A DNA stretch of 43,509 nt from Candidatus Thorarchaeota archaeon (lineage in GTDB: Archaea > Asgardarchaeota > Thorarchaeia > Thorarchaeales > Thorarchaeaceae): positions 1 through 43,509 of the forward strand of contig JAEOUM010000114.1 of the NCBI GenBank assembly GCA_016839275.1, in the 5' to 3' direction. The notes below the pieces were generated by a model that saw only the letters and a list, made by a program, of their open reading frames with translations, made no database searches and had not been told where the DNA came from. The translations under genes were made by a program, and so were the position numbers. Below are positions 1 to 9,119 of this stretch, piece by piece. Positions within the stretch are counted from its first letter, which is position 1. Each line of letters starts with the position of its first letter.

Positions 1-945
1 AACCTCCGTGGAGTACTACGCTTGGTTTACCCCATCGCTCATGGAAAAATCGAAGACTGGGACGCAATTGAGAAGATATGGAGTTACACATTCTATAACG
101 ACTTGAAAGTTGACCCCAGTGAGAACCCAGTCCTTTTGACTGAAGCACCATTCAATCCCAGAGAAAACAGAGAGCGCATGGCCTCCGTTATGTTTGATAA
201 CTTCGGAGTACCTGCAGTATACGTTGCCACACAGGCAGTACTCTCACTGTACGCATCTGGTCGAACCACTGGTCTGGTCATTGACTCTGGTGACGGTGTG
301 ACCCACATAGTACCAATCTATGAGGGCTTTTCAATCAACCACGCCATCACAAGAATCGACCTGGCTGGAAGAGACATCACTGAGTACCTTCGCAGACTAC
401 TCAGGCAGACCGGATACACCTTTGTCAGCGGTGCTGAGAAAGAGATTGTCAGAGATATCAAAGAGAAGCTATGTTATGTAGCTCTTGATCCCGAGAGGGA
501 ACGAACTGTCGCTGACAAGGCTGGTGTTGACAAGCCATTCATGCTACCTGACGGTGAAGTAATCACAGTGGGTGCAGAGAGGTTCCAAGCTCCTGAGTTG
601 TTCTTCAACCCAAGCGCAATTGGCCTTGACACAATCCCACTCGACGAGCACATCGTCAACGCAATCAAGGCTTGTGACGTCGACTTGCGACGTGACCTGT
701 ACGCCAACATTGTACTATCAGGTGGTTCAACCATGTTCCCAGGACTTAAGGAGAGACTCCACAAAGAGATCACCGAACTAGTCCCAGAGAACATCGAAGT
801 CCGAATCATTGCTCCTCCAGAGAGACAGTACTCTGTCTGGATTGGTGGAAGCATTCTTGGCTCACTCAAGACATTCCAGAAGATGTGGGTGTCAAAGAAG
901 GAGTTCGAAGAAGTCGGACCCGAAGTGATACACCGCTGTATCTAG
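1..945 (+). CDS. Actin family protein (Asgard/Loki-actin type), 5' truncated by window edge
   Basis: Frame is open from base 1 ([15 protein letters not shown]...). Actin motifs: [96 protein letters not shown]-terminus [19 protein letters not shown] (compare eukaryotic actin ...GPSIVHRKCF). Confidence 0.97.
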   Translation, partial: NLRGVLRLVYPIAHGKIEDWDAIEKIWSYTFYNDLKVDPSENPVLLTEAPFNPRENRERMASVMFDNFGVPAVYVATQAVLSLYASGRTTGLVIDSGDGVTHIVPIYEGFSINHAITRIDLAGRDITEYLRRLLRQTGYTFVSGAEKEIVRDIKEKLCYVALDPERERTVADKAGVDKPFMLPDGEVITVGAERFQAPELFFNPSAIGLDTIPLDEHIVNAIKACDVDLRRDLYANIVLSGGSTMFPGLKERLHKEITELVPENIEVRIIAPPERQYSVWIGGSILGSLKTFQKMWVSKKEFEEVGPEVIHRCI

Positions 946-948
946 TAT
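894..948 (+). repeat. Actin-tail repeat copy 1 (within the intact actin gene)
   Basis: aaagaaggagttcgaagaagtcggacccgaagtgatacaccgctgtatctagtat; reference copy for two further copies downstream. Confidence 0.95.
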
Positions 949-960
949 ACACACAGTTTA

Positions 961-1000
961 ACGAAGGTGGGCTTCGTACCCCCTTCGTACTCTTGTTTTT
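961..1000 (+). terminator. Hairpin plus T-tract terminator after actin
   Basis: acgaagg-t-ggg cttcgta ccc-ccttcgt followed by actcttgttttt. Confidence 0.7.
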
Positions 1001-1049
1001 CAAACTTCTATATTAAAATAGAACCTAGTAGATGTGAAATGATTTACTT

Positions 1050-1661
1050 CTAGATCCATTTAATTTTTGGTTCTTTTCTATTCTGTTGAATACCATACAT
1101 TGTACTAGAATCATTCTCTGGATAGCCAAGTACAATGGGTCCATAAATTCGTTCGCCCTCTTTTATCTCGAGAGCTTCCATCACATTGGTGTTACCTGTG
1201 ACCAGCGCTCCAAATCCTACATAGCAACTGCCAAGACCTAGAGATGTAGCAGCAATCATAATGTTCTCACATGCTAGTGCACAGCTCACAGCGTAATCTG
1301 TTGGACCTATGACAAATACAATGACAGGTGCACCATAGTATATCACATCTTTGGGTTCATCCATGGATTCATAGTTCATCATTGTATCCTCATACATCTC
1401 TGGTTGACTTTCTTTCATTCCTTCTATCATTTGTTTCCAGAATGGAACTGTGGTTTGAATGAGTTTCAATTTGAACTCAGGGTCCTCAACAACGACAAAG
1501 CGCCATGGTTGGAATTGAACGCTTCCTTCTTCCATTCTTCCCCTCGAAGGTGCCTGATTTCCAGCTTCGATAATCGAATTGATGACATCTTTTGGAATGG
1601 GATCTGGTTTATATGACCTGATAGATCGCCTGTTCTTTATTACTTCAAGTACTTCATTCAT
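1050..1661 (-). CDS. Nitroreductase family protein
   Basis: N-terminal VIKNRRSIRSYKPDPIPKDVINSIIEAGNQAPS and QPWRFVVVEDPE; C-terminal AATSLGLGSCYVGF...GPIVLGYP, typical of FMN nitroreductases. Confidence 0.9.
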   Translation of the reverse strand: MNEVLEVIKNRRSIRSYKPDPIPKDVINSIIEAGNQAPSRGRMEEGSVQFQPWRFVVVEDPEFKLKLIQTTVPFWKQMIEGMKESQPEMYEDTMMNYESMDEPKDVIYYGAPVIVFVIGPTDYAVSCALACENIMIAATSLGLGSCYVGFGALVTGNTNVMEALEIKEGERIYGPIVLGYPENDSSTMYGIQQNRKEPKIKWI

Positions 1662-1891
1662 TCTTTTCTCTCCAAGATGTTATATTGTACTGGTGAAACC
1701 TGATACTTCACTAGATGATTTAACGCTCAAAATATAAATGAGAGGCACAAGAAAGGGTCACAACATGTGACTTCACCTAAGGAGTTGTACCTTGATTTTA
1801 TAGCTGACTAAATCGCTCGACTTTGAAAAAATGTTTTGCATCGTTCTTCTATTCTACATTTTAGTCAAAGTGACAATGAGTATTAAATAGT

Positions 1892-1946
1892 AAAGAAGGC
1901 GTTCGAAGAAGTCGGACCCGAAGTGATACACCGCTGTATCTAGTAT
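1892..1946 (+). repeat. Actin-tail repeat copy 2 (orphan actin 3' end, encodes [15 protein letters not shown]-stop)
   Basis: 54/55 identical to 894-948; no actin sequence upstream of aaagaagg. Confidence 0.95.
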
Positions 1947-1959
1947 GTAATTAGTTTCC

Positions 1960-1999
1960 AAAGAAGGAGTTTTTTCCCTCTTCGCTCTCTTGTTTTTTC
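1960..1999 (+). terminator. Weak hairpin plus T-tract following repeat copy 2
   Basis: aaagaaggagttttttccctcttcgctctcttgttttttc; same layout as after copies 1 and 3. Confidence 0.55.
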
Positions 2000-2551
2000 T
2001 CACTGTTTATTGGCTACAGCATCATCCTGTTTCTTTTCCCACCATGATGGTTTCTTTTCGAGAAGTTCATCCTTCGGACGCTCTATTCCTGATTTTACCA
2101 TCCACATCACAACAAGACCAAGTATGAATTGGAAAGGTAATGGTCCTGCATAGATTCCACTAGCATACGCTTCAAATGGAACTGACATTCCTGAAACGAA
2201 AATGGGGATGATCAAGCTCAATAGACCTGAAACGATTGCCCCTCGTTGAGTAGTTGGTTTTATGCAATAATATGTGACCTGAAGTGCATAGATTATGAAG
2301 AACAACAAGAGCATTACAATGATCATTGCATACACTGATCCAAGTATCCATCCTGATGGTTCCGTTCCTCCAGGTGGATTATAGGCTCCAAACAAGAAGA
2401 AGTATGTTGGCTCCATTTCCCACCCTATTCCTGACTGGTATGAAAGTGATGTAGGAGATATCACTAGGGGAGTCAGAACCGTCACACACCACAGCATGAG
2501 TAAACCAAGTTTTACCTGCAAACGATTTAACGAACTCATCGATTTCCTCAA
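2000..2551 (-). CDS. Hypothetical multi-pass membrane protein
   Basis: 183 aa with several hydrophobic segments (LLMLWCVTVLTPLVI, SVYAMIIVMLLLFFIIYAL, GLLSLIIPIFVSGM, FILGLVVMWMV); charged C-terminal tail. Confidence 0.7.
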   Translation of the reverse strand: MRKSMSSLNRLQVKLGLLMLWCVTVLTPLVISPTSLSYQSGIGWEMEPTYFFLFGAYNPPGGTEPSGWILGSVYAMIIVMLLLFFIIYALQVTYYCIKPTTQRGAIVSGLLSLIIPIFVSGMSVPFEAYASGIYAGPLPFQFILGLVVMWMVKSGIERPKDELLEKKPSWWEKKQDDAVANKQ

Positions 2552-2628
2552 TTATCAATAGATAGGACTTGGAAATAAATCTCGTCTATAGTGAAAATAT
2601 GTACTAGATAGTTGAGGTCAAGTTTTCT

Positions 2629-2683
2629 AAAGAAAGTGTTCGAGGAAATCAAGCCCGAAGTCATACACCGCTGTATCTTGTAT
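2629..2683 (+). repeat. Actin-tail repeat copy 3 (divergent, stop codon TAG changed to TTG)
   Basis: aaagaaagtgttcgaggaaatcaagcccgaagtcatacaccgctgtatcttgtat; 46/55 identical to copy 1; encodes [16 protein letters not shown] in the same frame. Confidence 0.92.
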
Positions 2684-2695
2684 ACGTTCATTTTA

Positions 2696-2733
2696 CGAAG
2701 AGGGAGTCTTTCCCTCTTCGCTCTCTCGTTTTT
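2696..2733 (+). terminator. Perfect hairpin plus T-tract after repeat copy 3
   Basis: cgaagaggga-gtctt-tccctcttcg (10-bp perfect stem, 5-nt loop), then ctctctcgttttt. Confidence 0.75.
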
Positions 2734-2747
2734 GATGCCCTTCTCCT

Positions 2748-3383
2748 TTAGATTTCATCTGCTTTTGCTGTTCCCAGTAAATAGCCGCCGAAACAAATAA
2801 TCCACGCCAGAAGTGGATAAATTGCCCAACGTTCCAATGATCCTTTTGCCATCCCGAGAAATGTCACCGTAGAGCCCGTTGGAAGCCCCAAATAGGGGAT
2901 GAAGACAATTGCTAGGACTAGTGACATCAATCCAAGCACTACTGCCATTATTGACATAGGTTTACTCTGGTAAGTATAGGAACCAATGGCTGCAAATGCT
3001 CCGAACATAATTGCTAGTAAGGTAGCAATGCTGTGCATTGGTTGAAGACTAGCGGGGAATACTCCCACGCCCATCGCACCAATTCCAGTAATTGTCAGGA
3101 GAACTGGTAGATGCTTTCTCTCGGTTGATTTGAATAAGAAAAACGCTCCAACTACTAGAAATGCTCCAAGCATGAAGACAGATAGATTGTAGATTGATGC
3201 GGTCGGTCCAATTCCAAGGTCACTGACATAGTCAATACGACTGCTATATCCATCAAACCATGACTCTGCGGCAAGAATACCCAAGAACCATTGAATGCCT
3301 CCTATTAGGAAGGAGCTACCGCTTATTGTTGTCTTATCAAACCGTTTTACTAGATTTTTTAGTGATGTTGTAGATTCTGTCAT
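2748..3383 (-). CDS. DUF998-like membrane protein
   Basis: Hydrophobic, with GGIQWFLGILAAESWFDGYSSRIDYVSDLGIGPTASIYNLSVFMLGAFLVVGAFFLF, resembling the DUF998 pattern. Confidence 0.7.
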   Translation of the reverse strand: MTESTTSLKNLVKRFDKTTISGSSFLIGGIQWFLGILAAESWFDGYSSRIDYVSDLGIGPTASIYNLSVFMLGAFLVVGAFFLFKSTERKHLPVLLTITGIGAMGVGVFPASLQPMHSIATLLAIMFGAFAAIGSYTYQSKPMSIMAVVLGLMSLVLAIVFIPYLGLPTGSTVTFLGMAKGSLERWAIYPLLAWIICFGGYLLGTAKADEI

Positions 3384-3526
3384 TTTGAATCACGAATTTG
3401 AACATGCATGGAATGAATATAAGAAGTAGACAATCTTTGAACTACATTGTTGTCTGCGCGGCAAACTTGACTGGTGACACCTTATTATTCCAATTCCAAG
3501 TATCTATTGCGTGATTAGGATTTTGT

Positions 3527-4582
3527 CTAGATTGTTTTCTTGAGTATGCGTCTAAGATCTAATGCGTACTTGTTTACTTCAATCATTGCTTCTTCAAGAA
3601 CACGAGGGTAGCGTATTGCGCAGCTTTGGTAAAAGAACATTAATTGCGCATATCGAGCAGCAATAAAGAGGTCAAGATATTCGAATCCTATATTCTCTAG
3701 AGGGCTTGTTTCTTTATACCCTGCAATCAGTGCATCCTGCAGTAAGGGAGACGCATTGATGTAATCACTGAAATAGTGTGCTAATAGAACTGCCAGATCG
3801 AAAATCCAATATCCAAAGCCACAGTCATCGAAGTCGAAAGGATGAGCTTTACCCGCAAGGAATGTGACATTATCAATTAAGCTCAAATCTGCATGGATTA
3901 GTCCATATACGTTCTTACCTTTTCCCAATTGTTCAGTGGTTTCCTGAACTTTTCTCAAAGTTTCATTGAAGATGCTTTGATGGACCTTTGGAATCGCACT
4001 ATGTGTTTCTTTTGCTGGAACACCGTAGCCAAAGCCATCTCCAAAGAGTCCTTCCCAATCCCACTGGGGTCGTGCAAAACATTTTGGTCGTTTCCAATTC
4101 TTGGACTGTTCATGCATTCTCCCTACTACTAAACCAAGTGCATTGAAATGCTTAGGAAGAATTCTGTTTTTTAAGAACCTACCCTCTGTCCATCCAATGA
4201 GCGTGCAGTTTCTCTTCCTTGCCACGTTGTGATTTTCACCAACTACTGTTAACCAATGACGCTCTTGGTTCAGGAAGGGCTTTGGGACGGGAACTCCTGC
4301 CTGATGTAGGGCTGATAGCCAATCCATCTCGGAAGCTATGAATTCTGATTTCATGTAGTTTGGTTGGTGTAGTCTTAATGCGTATTTTCCGGGGACAAAC
4401 GTACTAGCTGATTTTGTACCAGGGTGCACGATTACTTGGTATATCCCGTTTCCACTGTAGTTGATGAATTTGAGTTCTGCATCGCTTAATCCATAGCACT
4501 GAAGTGCGTTCTTTGCCAGACTCCTCAAACTGAGCAAGAGGGCACGATGACTGACCTGAGTATCAGTTGCCATCTCTATCAC
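3527..4582 (-). CDS. Aminoglycoside phosphotransferase / homoserine kinase-like (APH) family kinase
   Basis: YGLIHADLSLIDNVTFLAGKAHPFDFDDCGFGYWIFDLAVLLAHY matches the APH catalytic and Mg-binding pattern HxDLxxxNvl...iDFDdxgxg. Confidence 0.8.
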   Translation of the reverse strand: MIEMATDTQVSHRALLLSLRSLAKNALQCYGLSDAELKFINYSGNGIYQVIVHPGTKSASTFVPGKYALRLHQPNYMKSEFIASEMDWLSALHQAGVPVPKPFLNQERHWLTVVGENHNVARKRNCTLIGWTEGRFLKNRILPKHFNALGLVVGRMHEQSKNWKRPKCFARPQWDWEGLFGDGFGYGVPAKETHSAIPKVHQSIFNETLRKVQETTEQLGKGKNVYGLIHADLSLIDNVTFLAGKAHPFDFDDCGFGYWIFDLAVLLAHYFSDYINASPLLQDALIAGYKETSPLENIGFEYLDLFIAARYAQLMFFYQSCAIRYPRVLEEAMIEVNKYALDLRRILKKTI

Positions 4583-4791
4583 GTTCTAATGTAACATATC
4601 AACTTGAAGGTATTAGTTCGTCATGATGTCGTTCTATATTTATTTCGAAGCATTAACGCGATTTGCATTTGATTAGTTGTGAACATCGAAAAATTCGCAG
4701 CCCCCATCATGAGATAAATAACCCATGTTAATTCTTGAATCCATAGATTGCTCTATAAGTCATGTATTAGTGAAAGTTTTCGGATGAGAAA

Positions 4792-6045
4792 TTGGCAATC
4801 ACGTCTTGGATTCCTGTCATTGTGCTTGCAATCGTCTTCTCAATGATTGCTATCAGAAAAATCGGAAATGTCCGAGTAAAGATCTGGCAAGCAATGACCA
4901 TTGGAGCAATAGCAGTCTTATTGACGGGTCAAATTACACTATTCGATGCTCTTTACTCAATCAACATTGATGTGATGCTGTTTCTCTTTGGCATGTTCGT
5001 TGTAGGGGAAGCAATGCAGAGAAGTGGCTATCTCAATATCCTATCATTCAAACTATTTCATCATGCCAAGAATGCGAATCATCTGGTTCTACTAATTCTC
5101 TTTCCAATAGGTTTATTGTCGGCAATTCTAATGAATGATACTCTAGCAATCATCGGTACACCTGTCATGCTAAGTATCTCAAAAAGACAAAATATTTCTT
5201 CCAAGCTTCTTCTTATGGCATTAGCTGTTGCAGTTACTACTGGAAGTGTTCTAAGTCCAATTGGCAATCCTCAGAATCTCTTGATTGCTAGCTCTGGTAT
5301 AGCAAATCCGTTTGTGTCTTTTCTGCAGTATCTGTTTTTGCCTTCATTGGTTTCGTTGGCAATTGCATTCATCATTCTGAAGATATTCTATCGAAAGCAT
5401 TTCAAGAATGAAATTGTCCTTGAAAACTTCGATACTAGTGCGCCTGATGATAGGCTAATCAAAATAGCAAAATTAGCATTAGGCTTGCTTGTGACTCTTA
5501 TTGTCTTGAAAATGATTTTTGGCATAATAGCGCCATGGATAGATCTAAGACTCTCCTACATAGCTCTCATTTCCTCTTTACCAATTCTCTTACTAAGTAG
5601 TGAAAGAGTGAAGATTGTAAAGAACATTGATTGGTCCACACTGCTATTCTTCGTGTCCATGTTTGTCTTGATGGCGAGTGTCTGGCTGAGTGGCTTTTTC
5701 CAGGAACTTCTGATTGACTTAAGTCTGGATGTAACTTCAATTCCAGTCATCTTGATTATCGGCGTGATGTTCAGTCAATTGATTTCAAATGTACCTCTGG
5801 TAGCATTGTATCTTCCCATACTCTCAATGTCCAGTACTACTGTTCCTCAGCTAATGGCTCTTGCAGCAGGGAGTACAATAGCTGGAAATATGCTCATTCT
5901 TGGTGCAGCCAGTAATGTGATTATAATTCAGAATGCGGAAAGACAGGGAGAAACTCTAGGTTTCTTAGAATTCGCGAAAATTGGAATCCCTCTCGTTTGT
6001 TTGCAAACAATGGTATATTTTCTATTCTTGAGTGTCTTAGTATGA
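4792..6045 (+). CDS. ArsB/CitM/SLC13-type anion permease
   Basis: MLFLFGMFVVGEAMQRSGY, ILMNDTLAIIGTPVML, GSVLSPIGNPQNLLIA, QLISNVPLVALYLP, typical of the ion transporter superfamily; TTG start. Confidence 0.85.
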   Translation: MAITSWIPVIVLAIVFSMIAIRKIGNVRVKIWQAMTIGAIAVLLTGQITLFDALYSINIDVMLFLFGMFVVGEAMQRSGYLNILSFKLFHHAKNANHLVLLILFPIGLLSAILMNDTLAIIGTPVMLSISKRQNISSKLLLMALAVAVTTGSVLSPIGNPQNLLIASSGIANPFVSFLQYLFLPSLVSLAIAFIILKIFYRKHFKNEIVLENFDTSAPDDRLIKIAKLALGLLVTLIVLKMIFGIIAPWIDLRLSYIALISSLPILLLSSERVKIVKNIDWSTLLFFVSMFVLMASVWLSGFFQELLIDLSLDVTSIPVILIIGVMFSQLISNVPLVALYLPILSMSSTTVPQLMALAAGSTIAGNMLILGAASNVIIIQNAERQGETLGFLEFAKIGIPLVCLQTMVYFLFLSVLV

Positions 6046-6181
6046 AGAGTCCACATCTGTTCTTGGAGTAACAGGTTGGACGACAGCCATACTACACATG
6101 TATCTCCAATTTAAGCAGAAATTAAAAACCACTGAGATATACTAGCCTTCTATGCATTATTTCACAAGTAGGTGATGATGG

Positions 6182-6661
6182 TTGAGTTCTTCAAACGTTG
6201 AATTTCGAAGAGCATCTGAAAGAGACATTGATGTCATTGTGGAACTCTGGATGGACTCATCGAGATACCATAAGAAACTCGATTCTAGGCTAGCAGTTAG
6301 AAAGGATGCTCCAAAGAATATCCATGCATTCCTCTCGAAATTAGTTTTAGATGAAAATAACTACTTGGCAGTTGCATTGGTGAACGACACCATAATTGGA
6401 TACATATGCGTTCTAATCCAAGAACGTCCTCCAATTCATTTTGAGAAGATGAGTGGTTTTCTCGACGGTATTTTTGTTAAACCGGATTATAGACAACAGG
6501 GAGTTGGTTCAGAGCTTTATCAGATGGCATTGAGGTGGTTAAAGGAGCATGAGATTAGGAGCATGAGGTTGACGGTGTCTCCTCACAATTCGGTTGGCTT
6601 GTCTTTTTGGAGAAAACAGGGTTTCACTGAGCTCATGTACGTAATGCACATTCAAATATGA
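6182..6661 (+). CDS. GNAT family N-acetyltransferase
   Basis: FLDGIFVKPDYRQQGVGSELYQMALRWLKEHEIRSMRLTVSPHNSVGLSFWRKQGFTE; acetyl-CoA binding motif R/Q-x-x-G-x-G/A. Confidence 0.92.
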   Translation: MSSSNVEFRRASERDIDVIVELWMDSSRYHKKLDSRLAVRKDAPKNIHAFLSKLVLDENNYLAVALVNDTIIGYICVLIQERPPIHFEKMSGFLDGIFVKPDYRQQGVGSELYQMALRWLKEHEIRSMRLTVSPHNSVGLSFWRKQGFTELMYVMHIQI

Positions 6662-6685
6662 CACAACTCGACTAAATCCCTACGA

Positions 6686-7759
6686 TCAGGCGGTCCAGAA
6701 TATCCAATCGCCATCTGTCTTCTCGCCCATCAGTTTCCCTTTATCGAAACGTCGTTTCACAGTTGCATGGATCATCTTGTCTCTGTTTTTAGCTCTAGGA
6801 TCTGCCTCTTTGAGAGCTGTAATTACCTCTTTCATCGTTTTCCTACCAGGCAACTTGAAGAAACCTCCTTTGATGAGACCGTCAACTGCCTTTGATGCTG
6901 ACCAAGGATCCGGTTTCGAGGCTAGCTCTGCTTCAAGTGACCTTCTTGCCTCTTTGAACTTAAGCTCAATCTCGTCCATGGGAACACCAACTATGTCGAT
7001 TTTATCAAGGTCACCAATGCCCAATCCCTTCTTTACAAATGATTGAATCACCTGCGTTTTTTGTGGTTTAATACCCGCGAGGTGGAAACCTATTGCTTCT
7101 ACTGCTACAGCATCACGCCCAACAAAGAGAAAGTCAGTCCTAGTTCTAGCTCCCTTTCCCTTGAAGAACTGTGAGAAGTAGGTAGCATCTAAAACAGCCA
7201 AGTCGATGCCTCCGATAGTTTCGTAGAGGGTAGTTAAGAGATTGAAGAATATCTCACTTTTATGATACTGTACCTTCTTCCTTGTTGGAGGAAGCCCAAA
7301 GAGGTTCTTGAGAATGCTACCCCTCTCATAGCTTCTCATAACGTGCGTATTGACGAAGACACGAGGTTTCAGAATTATCTTTGCAATGTCAATGACTACT
7401 TCTCTAATTGGATTTGAAACCCTAATTGGTATGGTCTCATTCTCATCAGACAGGTTCACGGGAACAACGGTATCTGAGAATAATGCTTCCCATACCTTTA
7501 GTCTATCAGTACCTGTTCCTTGATAGTTATCAGTCTCAACAAGGTATTTCTTAGGTGCGTTTGAGAATGCTCTAAGAATCCCATCAACAGTTTCTACTGT
7601 CGAATACCATCCACTCTCTGGGTAGAATACGCCTACTTTGATTACGACTTCACGATTTGAAACGTCAATGTCCTCAATTCCCCCTATGAGATCGCATGCA
7701 TACTTGACAGCATCGTGCTTGTGTTTTCTTAAATCGACTGCTGCTACAACTGCATTCAT
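6686..7759 (-). CDS. DUF362 domain-containing protein
   Basis: VVIKVGVFYPESGWYSTVETVDGILRAF...YLVETDN and IAKIILKPRVFVNTHVMRSYERGSILKNLFGL resemble DUF362 (NVLxK...HxxtxxTlalKNlfG). Confidence 0.75.
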   Translation of the reverse strand: MNAVVAAVDLRKHKHDAVKYACDLIGGIEDIDVSNREVVIKVGVFYPESGWYSTVETVDGILRAFSNAPKKYLVETDNYQGTGTDRLKVWEALFSDTVVPVNLSDENETIPIRVSNPIREVVIDIAKIILKPRVFVNTHVMRSYERGSILKNLFGLPPTRKKVQYHKSEIFFNLLTTLYETIGGIDLAVLDATYFSQFFKGKGARTRTDFLFVGRDAVAVEAIGFHLAGIKPQKTQVIQSFVKKGLGIGDLDKIDIVGVPMDEIELKFKEARRSLEAELASKPDPWSASKAVDGLIKGGFFKLPGRKTMKEVITALKEADPRAKNRDKMIHATVKRRFDKGKLMGEKTDGDWIFWTA

Positions 7760-7889
7760 TCTTCATCTTCACCCTAACGACGCGTCAATGGATTTCTGTA
7801 CATATCTTCTCTACTCATAAATTCCGAGTTAGAGAACATGTGAATCATAGTCCTGGAACTTTTTCCATTAACTGATGTTCTCAAGATCA

Positions 7890-9119
7890 TTAAGAGTCCT
7901 GGTTTTGGAGCTGAGCTATTTTCTCCCTGACTTTATTCAATTCCCCAACTCGCTTCTTGACTCCTCCCTCTGCCTTATCGATTCGTTTCTGAATATTTTT
8001 GATTTTATCTTCTAGTGCTGAAACCTCTTTCTTCCTACGGTTCTCTGCCTTCTCAAACTCACCCTTAGCATCATCCCACTCTTGCTTTGCTAACCGCAGC
8101 TGTTCATTGATACTCTCATAGTGTATTCTCTTGACCTCTGACTTGTTGTGGCTCTCTTGTACACGAGCATCAAGTTGTGAAGTAATAGCAATTTGATTGG
8201 CAGTGACGAGTTGAATCTCCCTATGTAGATTTGCAAGTTCAGTCAGGAAATCTTTGATCTTGCCATCTTGAAGGTCTTCTTGATGCGTAATACAGGCTAG
8301 TATTTCATTCATCTCTTGTGTTTGAGCATCTCTTGTTGTGGGACGCGAAGCAACGGTGGGAGCTATAGTACTTGGTGACTTAGTGGAAACCTGCGCATCC
8401 GGGCTCATACTCGTGTTTTCTTTCAGTATTGTGGATTGCTTATCTTCTGCCACTGAAATTTTTTGAGGAGTAACCATTGTGCCCGATGGTTTTGTCATGA
8501 GGGGTGAGGGTGGGCCAGTTGCAGCTGGTGTAGGTGGGATTCGTTCTTTTTCTGCAAAGGTCTGCATTGGGGTCGATTTTGCTGTGACTACAGGTGGTGT
8601 TTCATGCACTGTATTCGCTGATCTGTTCATGGGTGGACCTTGGGGTCTATCAATTGGTTGTTGAGGTGTTTGAGGTTGAGTAGGCATGTCTTGCATAAGT
8701 TCTCTTACTTCACTTGCCCGGAGCATTCTTGTTTCAACTATATCTCCTCCCTCTTCTTGAATACCAACTTTTTCTGCTCTGGCAAACGCTTCCTTTGCCT
8801 TTTCCATCTCAGACTTGCCTCTACTGGATGACGTAGTTCTCATCCTATCTCTCGATATCTCACTTGGTCTTACCCATTGGTCGCCCGATGTGACACTAGG
8901 AGTTGTAGATACTGATTTGGGTGACACATCCGGTTCTGGTCTTGGCTTTTCAACAATCTCGGTTGGTTTGACTGATGGAGTGGGTGTTTTAGCTGAATTG
9001 TCCACTTTTGAGGTGAGGAGAGACTTTCCACAACGTACACAGTACTTGCGTATTGGATTGTTTGCTTTCCCACAGCTCGCACAAGTTCTCATTGACCATT
9101 CATCCCGTGTTGTTCGCAA
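7890..9119 (-). CDS. Zinc-ribbon, low-complexity linker, coiled-coil protein
   Basis: N-terminal CASCGKANNPIRKYCVRCGKSL zinc ribbon; central P/T/S-rich region; C-terminal heptad-like EQLRLAKQEWDDAKGEFEKAENRRKKEVSALEDKIKNIQKRIDKAEGGVKKRVGELNKVREKIAQL. Confidence 0.8.
   Translation of the reverse strand: MRTTRDEWSMRTCASCGKANNPIRKYCVRCGKSLLTSKVDNSAKTPTPSVKPTEIVEKPRPEPDVSPKSVSTTPSVTSGDQWVRPSEISRDRMRTTSSSRGKSEMEKAKEAFARAEKVGIQEEGGDIVETRMLRASEVRELMQDMPTQPQTPQQPIDRPQGPPMNRSANTVHETPPVVTAKSTPMQTFAEKERIPPTPAATGPPSPLMTKPSGTMVTPQKISVAEDKQSTILKENTSMSPDAQVSTKSPSTIAPTVASRPTTRDAQTQEMNEILACITHQEDLQDGKIKDFLTELANLHREIQLVTANQIAITSQLDARVQESHNKSEVKRIHYESINEQLRLAKQEWDDAKGEFEKAENRRKKEVSALEDKIKNIQKRIDKAEGGVKKRVGELNKVREKIAQLQNQDS

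Noticed and set aside
474-869. Minus-strand 131-aa ORF inside actin
   Set aside because: Antisense shadow of a strongly conserved actin coding region.
2612-2800. 62-aa plus-strand [25 protein letters not shown]...
   Set aside because: It is the third actin-tail repeat read through its lost stop into the terminator and the antisense of the DUF998-like gene; treated as a repeat, not a gene.
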